Assembly (NCBI GenBank): GCA_947630745.1 | Contig: CANRIT010000011.1 | Location: 1 to 45,301, forward strand | DNA: 45,301 nt | Reading direction: 5' to 3' | Source: an uncultured Clostridia bacterium | GTDB lineage: Bacteria; Bacillota; Clostridia; Christensenellales; UBA1242 | In this document: positions 7,010-13,701 of the stretch, piece by piece | How the letters are laid out: every line of letters starts with the position of its first letter | Position numbering within the stretch: the stretch's first letter is position 1 | The notes under the pieces: generated by a model | Databases searched by the model: none | The model's input: only the letters and a program-made list of their open reading frames with translations | Told to the model about the DNA's origin: nothing | Translations under genes and position numbers: made by a program

Positions 7010-8083
7010 CTATTTTAATTTGGATAAAAAATATTGCTTGTTTTGTTTAAGCCGCTCTTCGCTTGAAAGTTCAATTGCCTTGTCAACATATTGTATTGCG
7101 CGGGCAAAATCGTTAAGTTCGGCAAAACAAATGGAAAGATAATCGTACGGCAAACTTCCCCAACACAGGGGCGAACTTATATAGTTTAAATCGCGCTTGG
7201 TAATTTTTAGCATCTCGGTTAAAAATGTTGCAGCCAGCAAAAATTTGCCGCGCTCGTAGTAAAACACGCCCAATTCAAAATATGGCTCACGCAAATAAGG
7301 TGCTTGCAAAATGGCGCGCAACAAAAATTCTTCTTGCTTTTTTGGCTTATCTAAATACCCATAACAGCGGGCGATATATCTAAGGCTGGCGCAACGCTCA
7401 TCCGCCCAAGTTGCGTTTTTGTTGTTTAAATGGCGTTTCAACTCGGCAATCGCTTTTTTATACTCGCCATTAAACATATATTCCCGCCCAAGATAGTGCA
7501 TATTTCGGTCGTCAGACGGGTTTTCTTTAACTGATAATTCAAGCAGTTTTAAATAACTTGCGCGCGATTTTGTCTGGTCGGCGCGGTGGTCTAACTGCAC
7601 ACCATTTAGGTCGATTGTTTTGTATGGTCCGTCAAAGTTTGGGGTAAGCACTTCATGCACTGGATGCGTCCAAAAAAATTTTTTGTTTGCGTGAATTTTG
7701 TCCGCCATAAACACAATCCCTTCGCTGCCGTCTGGGTTAAAATTCCAAGTGTATCTATACCTTGCCCGCATGGTGTCCGCCGTCCATTGCTTGCGAATTT
7801 TGTCCGCCCAGCCGGGTGCAAAAATTTCGTCAATATCCACACACACGCACACATCGGCATCGTCTGGAATAAGTTCCATGCTGTCATTGCGCGCGTTGTC
7901 AAAGCGGAAAAAATCGTATTTTTTTTGCTTGCAAATTATGTTTAAACTGCAAAATTTTTCATAACTTCCATCCGTGCTGCCCGTGTCAAGCACGCAAACG
8001 TAATCCGCTTCGCGCACCGATTTAAACCAGCGGTCAATAAATTTAATTTCGTTTTTTGCAATGGCGTACACACAAATTTTCAT
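7010..8083 (-). CDS. Family 2 glycosyltransferase with TPR C-terminus
   Basis: The protein opens MKICVYAIAKNE and has the GT-A motifs LDTGSTDGS (about residues 34-42) and a DxD-type VCVDIDEIF (near 84-92), which binds the metal-nucleotide sugar. The second half (about 170-357) is a run of TPR-like helices with NMHYLGREYMFNGEYKKAI and later repeats. A GT2-TPR architecture of this kind is common in Firmicutes cell-surface glycosylation, but the acceptor is unknown. The frame extends to a TTG at 8107; I chose the ATG at 8083 because the GT motif starts there. No SD is present. A TGT-TAAAAT element (8098-8103 region) lies 14 nt upstream, so the leader is very short. It is divergent from the gene at 8167. 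Confidence 0.85.
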   Translation of the reverse strand: MKICVYAIAKNEIKFIDRWFKSVREADYVCVLDTGSTDGSYEKFCSLNIICKQKKYDFFRFDNARNDSMELIPDDADVCVCVDIDEIFAPGWADKIRKQWTADTMRARYRYTWNFNPDGSEGIVFMADKIHANKKFFWTHPVHEVLTPNFDGPYKTIDLNGVQLDHRADQTKSRASYLKLLELSVKENPSDDRNMHYLGREYMFNGEYKKAIAELKRHLNNKNATWADERCASLRYIARCYGYLDKPKKQEEFLLRAILQAPYLREPYFELGVFYYERGKFLLAATFLTEMLKITKRDLNYISSPLCWGSLPYDYLSICFAELNDFARAIQYVDKAIELSSEERLKQNKQYFLSKLK

Positions 8084-8166
8084 AATAATATCTATTAATT
8101 TTAACAAATATTTGTGCGCGGCAAAAAGAATATTCTAACCAAATTTTTTTGCGCATAAAATATGGT

Positions 8167-8628
8167 ATGTATGACGATTTTCCAATTTTAAGCGAGCAAG
8201 ATTATTTAAATTTAACCAGCGCGTACAATGCAAGCAATTCGCTAAATGTGGCGGATAAATTAAACCAAGTTTTGTGCTTGTTAGACGAGTGTAAGCAGCT
8301 GTCTTTCAATTCAAATTTAAATGTAAATTTAACCCTATCTAAGGCAATTGTTGATGCGCGCAAAAGCATCGACACGGCAATGGAAAATTTAAATTTGTTG
8401 TTTAATGTAAAGGTGCAAGCAAGCAAACAAGTTAAAGATTTTGATGTCTTTGCCTTTTTAAACGGGTTGCTAAACGCGGTTGAAAATTTAAACAAAATAA
8501 ATGCGGGGGTGGAAAAATCCTATCAAAAATCCGCCACTCAAAAAACGGCAAGCCAACTTCTTGCTGCCGCACAAAACATAACAAGCGCGCTTTGCGAAAG
8601 CAAAGTAAAATTGTTTAAATATTTGTAG
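8167..8628 (+). CDS. Hypothetical helical protein, about 153 aa
   Basis: No family is recognised. The sequence is almost entirely predicted helix, with long Leu/Asn/Lys-rich amphipathic stretches, and no signal peptide or membrane segment. The open frame extends to a TTG at 8149. I prefer the ATG at 8167 because a TAAAAT (8156-8161) ends 5 nt before it, the same leaderless spacing seen at other genes in the window. No SD is visible for either start. The 3' end overlaps the convergent gene by 14 nt. Confidence in the gene is moderate and in the start low. Confidence 0.55.
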   Translation: MYDDFPILSEQDYLNLTSAYNASNSLNVADKLNQVLCLLDECKQLSFNSNLNVNLTLSKAIVDARKSIDTAMENLNLLFNVKVQASKQVKDFDVFAFLNGLLNAVENLNKINAGVEKSYQKSATQKTASQLLAAAQNITSALCESKVKLFKYL

Positions 8629-9268
8629 GCAAAACAAACACAATTTTTGCGCTTACATTTTGGTTTTTTAATTCGGTTAAAAACAACTCTTTAATTTTTT
8701 CATCAACAAGCTGAACGGCAAGCGTGTTTAAATTTTCCGCTTTAACAAATTGCGCAAGTTGGCGCACGGCGGATGTAAGGTTTGATATATTGTTATCAAG
8801 CACAATTTTGGCAATATATTCGCAATTTAAATTGTATCCTTCTATTATGTAGGGCGAATCAAATTGCAAATTAAAGCCAGTCTGTTTTAAAAGCTCATAA
8901 AACTTTTCGTTTATCTGCACGCCCGCACAAAGCAGCATTTTATTTTCCAAACAATTTTCCGTGTCCGCGCGGATAACCGTATTACCAAAAAACACAAGCA
9001 TGTCCGCTTTAATGTAAGGAAAATCTAGTTTTTTCACACCATCGTCAAATTGCGGAATTATCATATTCTTTTGTGCTTCGTAACTAAGCAACTTGTCTTG
9101 TAACGAATAAAAATAGTCGCCAAGCGGAAAATTTGTGTTTAACAGCATTAGGGTGTTTAGTGTGGCGCGGCTGTTGTCAACTTTTGCGCTTATCCCAATC
9201 TCCTTAAACAAAAAATCCAGCATTTCGTCAATAAGGCGTTGTTTTTCAACTTCGGATAGTTTATACAT
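8615..9268 (-). CDS. Degenerate macrodomain-like protein
   Basis: From the ATG at 9268 the protein has 217 aa. Its layout matches zinc-type macrodomain proteins (protein-ADP-ribose hydrolase group). A helical N-terminal extension contains LNTLMLLNTNFPLGDYFYSL and LQDKLLSYEA, in the place of the LRALMN...LQDELL segment. A core follows with IKADMLVFFGNTVIRADT, where active relatives have GDIT...VNAAN, and then LCAGVQINEKFYELLKQTG, matching the AAGxxLxxEC helix. The binding-loop Asp, the NAAN asparagines and the HxxCxD-type zinc site appear lost, so activity is doubtful. The match is by eye and could be wrong. I chose this start (the frame extends to 9286) because TGG-TATAAT ends 6 nt before it and there is no SD. 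Confidence 0.5.
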   Translation of the reverse strand: MYKLSEVEKQRLIDEMLDFLFKEIGISAKVDNSRATLNTLMLLNTNFPLGDYFYSLQDKLLSYEAQKNMIIPQFDDGVKKLDFPYIKADMLVFFGNTVIRADTENCLENKMLLCAGVQINEKFYELLKQTGFNLQFDSPYIIEGYNLNCEYIAKIVLDNNISNLTSAVRQLAQFVKAENLNTLAVQLVDEKIKELFLTELKNQNVSAKIVFVLPTNI

Positions 9269-9274
9269 GCAATA

Positions 9275-9283
9275 ATTATACCA
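9275..9283 (-). promoter_or_regulatory. Extended -10 promoter of macrodomain-like gene, leaderless spacing
   Basis: On the minus strand TGG-TATAAT is followed by TATTGC and the ATG at 9268. The perfect extended -10 with a 6-nt gap decides the start codon. Confidence 0.7.
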
Positions 9284-9320
9284 CAAAAATGCTTTTTATC
9301 AAAATTAAATCGCACAAAAA

Positions 9321-9337
9321 AGAGCCGTTTTGGCTCT
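9321..9337 (-). terminator. Terminator of cysS
   Basis: AGAGCC (9321-9326) pairs with GGCTCT (9332-9337) around a 5-nt loop. On the minus strand TTTTTT follows. The stem overlaps the cysS stop codon. Confidence 0.85.
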
Positions 9338-10718
9338 ATTTTTTAACAATTTCATATTCGTTTTTAGGTTTATCCAAAATGGTGTAGCCAAGCGATGATA
9401 TTTTATCCCTTAACTCGTCACTTTTTGCATAATCTTTGTTGATGCGCGCAAGTTTACGCTCTTGGGCAATGTCGATAATTTCTTGCGGAATGGCTTGCTT
9501 TTCTTCTTCCACTTCGCTTAATTTCAAGCCCAAAAAGCGGTCAAAATCCAGCACCAAATCATAGATGTCATGGCTGGCAGGACTTTTTAACGCCTCCCAC
9601 ATAACAGAAAGGGCAAGTGGGCTGTTTATGTCGTCCGCAACATACTCGCTAAACTTTGTCTTTAAATTTTCAATAATCTGCTTGTCGGTTGACGGTGTGG
9701 CTGATTTGTGCTTTAACAACAATTTTTTAAGATTTAAATAACTTTCCTTTGCGTTATCCAGTGCTTCAAAGGTGAAGTTTTGTGGCTTAGAATAGTGCGC
9801 AGACAAATAAAACAAGCGCAAATCCATTGGGCTGTAACCCTTTTCTATAATATTGCTAAGCGTGTAAATTCCGCCCGTTGATTTGCTCATCTTTCCACCG
9901 TTAAACATAAGGTGTTCCAAATGAAACCAAATGTCAACCACATCGTGCAAGCAGCGCGCGTAATTTTGTGCAATTTCATTTTCGTGATGAACAGTGCGAT
10001 GCTCAACTCCGCCGCCGTGCAAGTCTATATGTTCGCCCAAAAATTTGTTGCCTATTGCGCTGCATTCAATATGCCAGCCGGGGTATCCAACTCCCCATGG
10101 GCTATCCCAACGCTGAATGTGATTGTCTTTTGCCAGCACCCAAAGCACAAAGTCGGCTGGGTTGTGTTTAAAATCGTCCACTTCAATGCGCGCGCCAAAC
10201 TTTTTCTCGTTCTGATTCATTCCGCCAAGTTTGCCGTAGTTTGCAAATTTGCTTGTGTCAAAATACACGCCGTTTGGGGTGATGTATCCGTATCCGTTAT
10301 CCAAAATCTTCTGCACAAAAGCAATAATTTCTGGTATAACACTGGTGGCGGGGCAGATATGCTCGGGTTCTTCAATGTTAAGCGCTTGCATGTCTTTGTG
10401 GCAAATGTCCCAATAATATGCTGCAATTTCTTCTGGCGTTTTGTGTTCGCGCTTAGAAGCAACTTCCATTTTATCTTCACCCTCATCCGCATCGCTTGTC
10501 ATATGCCCAACGTCGGTTATGTTCATGGCGTGGTTGATGTTGTATCCTAAATATTTAACCGCACGGCGCACGCTGTCCATAACAAAAAATGCGCGCATGT
10601 TGCCAATGTGTTGAAACCAGTATACAGTTGGTCCGCAAAAATAATAGTTGACCGTGTTGTTGATTGGATTGATTGCTTGTTTTTGCCTTGTTAGCGAATT
10701 GTAAATTTTTAATTGCAT
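9336..10718 (-). CDS. cysS: Cysteinyl-tRNA synthetase
   Basis: This 460-aa class I synthetase charges tRNA-Cys in the cytoplasm. The zinc-site Cys28 lies in YYFCGPTVY, followed by the HIGN signature (37-40) that CysRS has in place of HIGH. The WHIECSAIGNKFLG and HLDLHGGG-type (HIDLHGGGVEHRTVHHENE) segments carry the other zinc ligands. KMSKS is at 276-280. The C-terminal helical anticodon-binding part is complete. An AAGGAG sits 8 nt before the ATG. The promoter (10737-10765) matches consensus, with a 17-bp spacer. The gene is monocistronic, with its terminator overlapping the stop. Confidence 0.97.
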   Translation of the reverse strand: MQLKIYNSLTRQKQAINPINNTVNYYFCGPTVYWFQHIGNMRAFFVMDSVRRAVKYLGYNINHAMNITDVGHMTSDADEGEDKMEVASKREHKTPEEIAAYYWDICHKDMQALNIEEPEHICPATSVIPEIIAFVQKILDNGYGYITPNGVYFDTSKFANYGKLGGMNQNEKKFGARIEVDDFKHNPADFVLWVLAKDNHIQRWDSPWGVGYPGWHIECSAIGNKFLGEHIDLHGGGVEHRTVHHENEIAQNYARCLHDVVDIWFHLEHLMFNGGKMSKSTGGIYTLSNIIEKGYSPMDLRLFYLSAHYSKPQNFTFEALDNAKESYLNLKKLLLKHKSATPSTDKQIIENLKTKFSEYVADDINSPLALSVMWEALKSPASHDIYDLVLDFDRFLGLKLSEVEEEKQAIPQEIIDIAQERKLARINKDYAKSDELRDKISSLGYTILDKPKNEYEIVKK

Positions 10719-10736
10719 AAATTCTCCTTAATAATA

Positions 10737-10765
10737 ATTATAAGGATTAATAACTTTTTTGTCAA
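10737..10765 (-). promoter_or_regulatory. Consensus housekeeping promoter of cysS
   Basis: TTGACA (10760-10765), a 17-bp spacer and TATAAT (10737-10742) on the minus strand, about 20 nt upstream of the start codon. This one leaves room for an SD. Confidence 0.85.
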
Positions 10766-10912
10766 TTAATTAGTGCAAAAATGAAATATTTATCTAACAA
10801 TAAATTAAAAATATTACAAAATTTGCAAAAAATTAACAAAAAATTTAAAAAAATACGCAAAAAAGTTAATTTTTTTATATTTTTTACCAAATTTTTAAAT
10901 TAAAATAGAGAT

Positions 10913-11482
10913 GTGGAGCAATTTTTTAAAGATTTATTTAAAAATTTAATTTATGTTTTAATTGTTGTGTGCAGTGCCGTTTTTGTGCTTAATTTGTTTA
11001 ATATAAAATTTGCTATTGTGGAGTCAAACAGCATGCAACCAACACTAAATAAAGGCGACCTTGTTTTAATTAATCCTTATAAAAAAATAGGGGTTGGGGA
11101 TATGGTGGCTTTTGATGTTGACGGGCTGGGGATTGTTACTCATAGACTGCTTAAAATAAGCGAATTTGACGGGCGGATATATTATTTATGCGCGGGGGAT
11201 AACAATCCGTTTATGGCTACTATTCACAATGCACAAATAAATTTAAAAAATTATAAGGATAGAATAGATTATTTAAATTCAGTTGATTTCGATTATGCTG
11301 CCATGATATGTGAAAATGTGGTAAGCGCAAATCAAATTGTTGGGGTGGTAAGTTTAAAATTTAATAGGCTGGGTAATTTTATTTATAAATATTTATGGAT
11401 AATATTTGTGGTAATTTTAATTTTATATTTAAAAAATAATCAAAAAATGTTTAAAAAATATCAAAAATACATTAAATTTTAA
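10913..11482 (+). CDS. SipW-like (ER/archaeal-type) signal peptidase I
   Basis: This 189-aa membrane protein removes signal peptides at the outer face of the membrane. A membrane segment (about residues 11-30) precedes the catalytic Ser40 in ESNSMQPTL. The second catalytic motif is VTHRLL (His77), where classical bacterial SPase I has a lysine; Ser/His is the mark of the S26B SipW/archaeal class. The GDNN motif is at about 96-99 and a second membrane segment (about 163-180) with a basic tail ends the protein. The start is GTG at 10913. There is no SD, and a TAAAAT ends 6 nt upstream (10901-10906), suggesting a leaderless message. In other Firmicutes SipW processes biofilm and spore-associated substrates. 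No substrate gene is adjacent. Confidence 0.87.
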   Translation: MEQFFKDLFKNLIYVLIVVCSAVFVLNLFNIKFAIVESNSMQPTLNKGDLVLINPYKKIGVGDMVAFDVDGLGIVTHRLLKISEFDGRIYYLCAGDNNPFMATIHNAQINLKNYKDRIDYLNSVDFDYAAMICENVVSANQIVGVVSLKFNRLGNFIYKYLWIIFVVILILYLKNNQKMFKKYQKYIKF

Positions 11483-11519
11483 TATTTTTGCAAATTTTTA
11501 TTTATTTTTAATCAATCAA

Positions 11520-11548
11520 TTGACTTTAAACTGCATTTTGTTTATATT
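11520..11548 (+). promoter_or_regulatory. Promoter of the NADAR gene
   Basis: TTGACT (11520-11525), a 17-bp spacer and TATATT (11543-11548). The expected transcript has a short leader containing AAGGAG. Confidence 0.7.
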
Positions 11549-11568
11549 GTAATTGTTAAGGAGATTTT

Positions 11569-12060
11569 ATGGAACTTGAAAAATATAGGGACGGCTGGTT
11601 GTTTGAAGGGGTGAATGATTATATCGGTTTTTACACGCGCGAATTTTATTGTTTTGATAATTTTTCCGCATTTATGGTTGAGCTTGACGGTAAGGTTTAT
11701 TCAACTGTTGAACATGCCTATCAAGCCGCGAAATTTGTTGATAGCGTGCCCGAAATTGCGGATAAAATTTTTCAAGCCCGTTCGCCAGGCGAGGCAAAAA
11801 GCATTGCGGATAATAATAAAGAAAATATTGTGGCAAATTGGCACGAAATTAAGGTCGATGTTATGGAACGCATTTTGCGCGCCAAACTTAACCAACATCC
11901 ATTTGTTAAAAAGAAACTGTTAGAAACCAAAGACTATTTAATTTGTGAAGATAGCCCAGTTGATAGCTTTTGGGGAATTGGTCCAGACAGAAAGGGTGAA
12001 AATGTTATGGGAAAGTTGTGGATGAAGCTTCGCACAGAACTTCAACAAAATGATAATTAA
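11569..12060 (+). CDS. NADAR (YbiA-like) domain protein
   Basis: This 163-aa protein is a single NADAR domain. Conserved features are the early CFDNFSAF (N-F-S motif), STVEHAYQAAKF (residues 45-56), a RSPGEAKSIA segment, MERILRAKLNQHP and the C-terminal DSFWGIGPDRKGENVMGKLWMKLR. NADAR enzymes cleave N-glycosidic bonds in riboflavin intermediates or remove ADP-ribose from guanine in nucleic acid; some act as antitoxins to DarT1-type toxins. No toxin gene is adjacent here, so a housekeeping or damage-clearing role is as likely. AAGGAG precedes the ATG by 6 nt and a consensus-like promoter lies upstream. A shared terminator separates it from spoIIID. Confidence 0.9.
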   Translation: MELEKYRDGWLFEGVNDYIGFYTREFYCFDNFSAFMVELDGKVYSTVEHAYQAAKFVDSVPEIADKIFQARSPGEAKSIADNNKENIVANWHEIKVDVMERILRAKLNQHPFVKKKLLETKDYLICEDSPVDSFWGIGPDRKGENVMGKLWMKLRTELQQNDN

Positions 12061-12105
12061 TATTCTAAAATGTTAATAAATTTAAAAAAATCAATAAAAA
12101 TTGCA

Positions 12106-12146
12106 AAAAAAATAAGCAAAAAACAATTTAAAATGCTTATTTTTTT
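12106..12146. terminator. Bidirectional terminator between NADAR gene and spoIIID
   Basis: AAAAAAATAAGCA (12106-12118) pairs with TGCTTATTTTTTT (12134-12146) around a 15-nt loop. The arms end in A and T runs, so it serves both convergent genes. Confidence 0.8.
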
Positions 12147-12180
12147 AATTTTTTATTAATTTTACAACTATTTAGAAAAA

Positions 12181-12477
12181 TTAAAGTATGTTTGTAAATT
12201 CGATTTCATCATTATTGTTAATTTCGCGTTTAAGTTGCTCATATTTATGTTTGGTGCTTTCGCCGCCATGTATGTGTTTTATACTGAAATTTTCGTCTAG
12301 TAAATGTTTGACCTTTAAAAATAGCGGATAGTTAAGATATTTTAATTTTACGCTTAAATCGTGGTGTACAGTGCTTTTGGGTATATTAAATGCTGCCGCA
12401 GTGGCGCGGATTGTGGTTTGATTGTCCAAAATATATTCGGCAAGTTGCAATACGCGTTCGTCTAAATATTCATTCAT
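12181..12477 (-). CDS. spoIIID: Sporulation transcription factor SpoIIID
   Basis: This 98-aa protein is close to Bacillus SpoIIID in size and layout. It starts NEYLDERVLQLAEYILDNQTTIRATA and has the helix-turn-helix AAAFNIPKSTVHHDL, where relatives read KEFGVSKSTVHKDL. The C-terminal IKHIHGGESTKHKYEQLK matches the basic HxxGGEATKxKY segment that contacts DNA. SpoIIID acts in the mother cell after sigma-E to switch gene sets during endospore formation. AAGGAG precedes the ATG. A sequence resembling a sigma-E promoter lies upstream (12494-12523). The presence of this gene implies the organism, or its recent ancestor, makes endospores. Confidence 0.95.
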   Translation of the reverse strand: MNEYLDERVLQLAEYILDNQTTIRATAAAFNIPKSTVHHDLSVKLKYLNYPLFLKVKHLLDENFSIKHIHGGESTKHKYEQLKREINNNDEIEFTNIL

Positions 12478-12493
12478 ATAAACTCCTTATTTT

Positions 12494-12523
12494 AACCTAT
12501 TTACAACAAGCGCGGAATATGTC
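12494..12523 (-). promoter_or_regulatory. Possible sigma-E-type promoter of spoIIID
   Basis: On the minus strand GACATATT (12516-12523) resembles the sigma-E -35 (GTCATATT), and 14 bp later AATAGGTT (12494-12501) partly matches the -10 (CATACANT). Sigma-E control of spoIIID is known in Bacillus. The -10 match is weak, and a sigma-A reading (TTGACA with TAAATA) is also possible. Confidence 0.35.
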
Positions 12524-12620
12524 AAAAAATTAAAAAAAATAAAAAATATTGTAGAAATTTTTGTTGCTAGTTAATTTAATAAAAAATAAAAAATTTTAAA
12601 AAAATTATTTAAAAAACAAA

Positions 12621-12657
12621 AAAATAAGCCAAATTTTGCATTTTTTGCTTATTTTTT
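12621..12657 (-). terminator. Terminator of the TtcA-family gene
   Basis: AAAAATAAGC (12621-12630) pairs with GCTTATTTTT (12648-12657). On the minus strand the stem is followed by a T-rich run just past the stop codon. Confidence 0.8.
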
Positions 12658-12663
12658 AAATTT

Positions 12664-13377
12664 TTAATAATTTTCCTTAATTAAATTATAACTCTCAGGT
12701 GAAAATATTGCGTGGTCGATTCGCTTTTTTGAATTTGGAATTTCCTTTTCAATTCTAAATACAAGTTCTTTAATATCTTTTCGCTTGCTGTCGTCATTTG
12801 CTGGGCAAATACTTTTTAATATTGGAAAATTTTTGCTTGCAGTTATAATCTTTTGTTCTTCGGTTAAAAACAACGGACGAATTAAGGTGACTTTTGTGTT
12901 GCTCATATACGATTTTGGCTGCATCGTGCTAAGCCGCCCCTCATAAAACAAACTCATAAAAAAGGTGGTTATCACATCTTGCTTGTGGTGAGCAAGTGCC
13001 AATTTGTTACATCCAATCCTATTGCAAACCGCATTAAGCGCGCCGCGCCGCATTTTGGCACATAGACTGCACGGATTTTTTTCTTTCCTAACATTAAAAA
13101 CCACTTCGTTTATATCGGTTTTTTCAACAACATACTCAACGCCAAGCTCGTCGCAAAACTTTTTTATCCCGCCATAGTCCGCCTTGCCCGAGTACAAATC
13201 GATTGTAACCGCCACAATGTCAAAATTGTACAAATTAAATTTTTTAAACATGCTAAGCGCCTTTAACAGCACCAAACTATCCTTGCCACCGCTTACTCCA
13301 ACCGCAATTTTATCCCCATTTTCAATTAAATTGTACTTTTCAATCGCTTGCCGCATGCTGCTTAAAACCTTTTGCAT
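12664..13377 (-). CDS. TtcA-family tRNA thiolation ATPase (PP-loop)
   Basis: This 237-aa protein has the PP-loop SGGKDS (29-34), which binds ATP and adenylates the target base, and the CSLC pair (Cys103, Cys106) followed by AKMRRGALN, typical of the TtcA/TtuA family. LALAHHKQDVITTFFMSLFYEGRLSTM is the conserved middle segment, and a later Cys lies in SICPANDDSKR. TtcA uses an iron-sulfur cluster to make 2-thiocytidine in tRNA. The short length and lack of an N-terminal zinc finger favour TtcA over TtuA. GGAGG precedes the ATG by 5 nt. Promoter and terminator flank the gene, so it is monocistronic. Confidence 0.87.
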   Translation of the reverse strand: MQKVLSSMRQAIEKYNLIENGDKIAVGVSGGKDSLVLLKALSMFKKFNLYNFDIVAVTIDLYSGKADYGGIKKFCDELGVEYVVEKTDINEVVFNVRKEKNPCSLCAKMRRGALNAVCNRIGCNKLALAHHKQDVITTFFMSLFYEGRLSTMQPKSYMSNTKVTLIRPLFLTEEQKIITASKNFPILKSICPANDDSKRKDIKELVFRIEKEIPNSKKRIDHAIFSPESYNLIKENY

Positions 13378-13416
13378 TTTTCCTCCAAAAACAAAAAAAA
13401 TTAAAAAATTTATTAA

Positions 13417-13444
13417 ATTATATCAAAAAATGCGCATTTTTCAA
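13417..13444 (-). promoter_or_regulatory. Promoter of the TtcA-family gene
   Basis: TTGAAA (13439-13444), a 16-bp spacer and TATAAT (13417-13422) on the minus strand. The leader has a GGAGG. Confidence 0.7.
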
Positions 13445-13701
13445 TCATTTTTTATCAAATTTTATAAAAATTTTAAAAATTTTTTAAAAAATTAAAAGAA
13501 ATACTACAAACAAATATTTTGCTTAATTTTATTTTATTTTTTAATTTACAACAAAATATTACTTTTTTCGATATTTATTTGACTTATTTTGTATATTTTT
13601 ATATAATAAAAATAATAATACTTGTTAAGGGAACAATTTGTAGCATTTTGTCAAATTCATTTAAGTTTGAAAAAGGTTGCCAAGCAAGTTAACGAGGGGT
13701 T
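13445..13701. other. AT-rich divergent intergenic region with giant-gene leader
   Basis: No gene is seen. The stretch is mostly A/T, then holds the giant gene's promoter and a leader of about 85 nt. In the leader a weak TCAAA/TTTGA hairpin lies near 13650-13672 and GAGGGG provides the SD. Confidence 0.6.
13579..13607 (+). promoter_or_regulatory. Promoter of the giant lipoprotein gene
   Basis: TTGACT (13579-13584), a 17-bp spacer and TATAAT (13602-13607), followed by an 85-nt leader. It is a near-consensus sigma-A promoter. Confidence 0.8.

Noticed and set aside
9912..10550. 212-codon ORF antisense to cysS
   Set aside because: It lies inside a clear cysS frame, lacks an SD, and its composition is that of a reverse-frame shadow.
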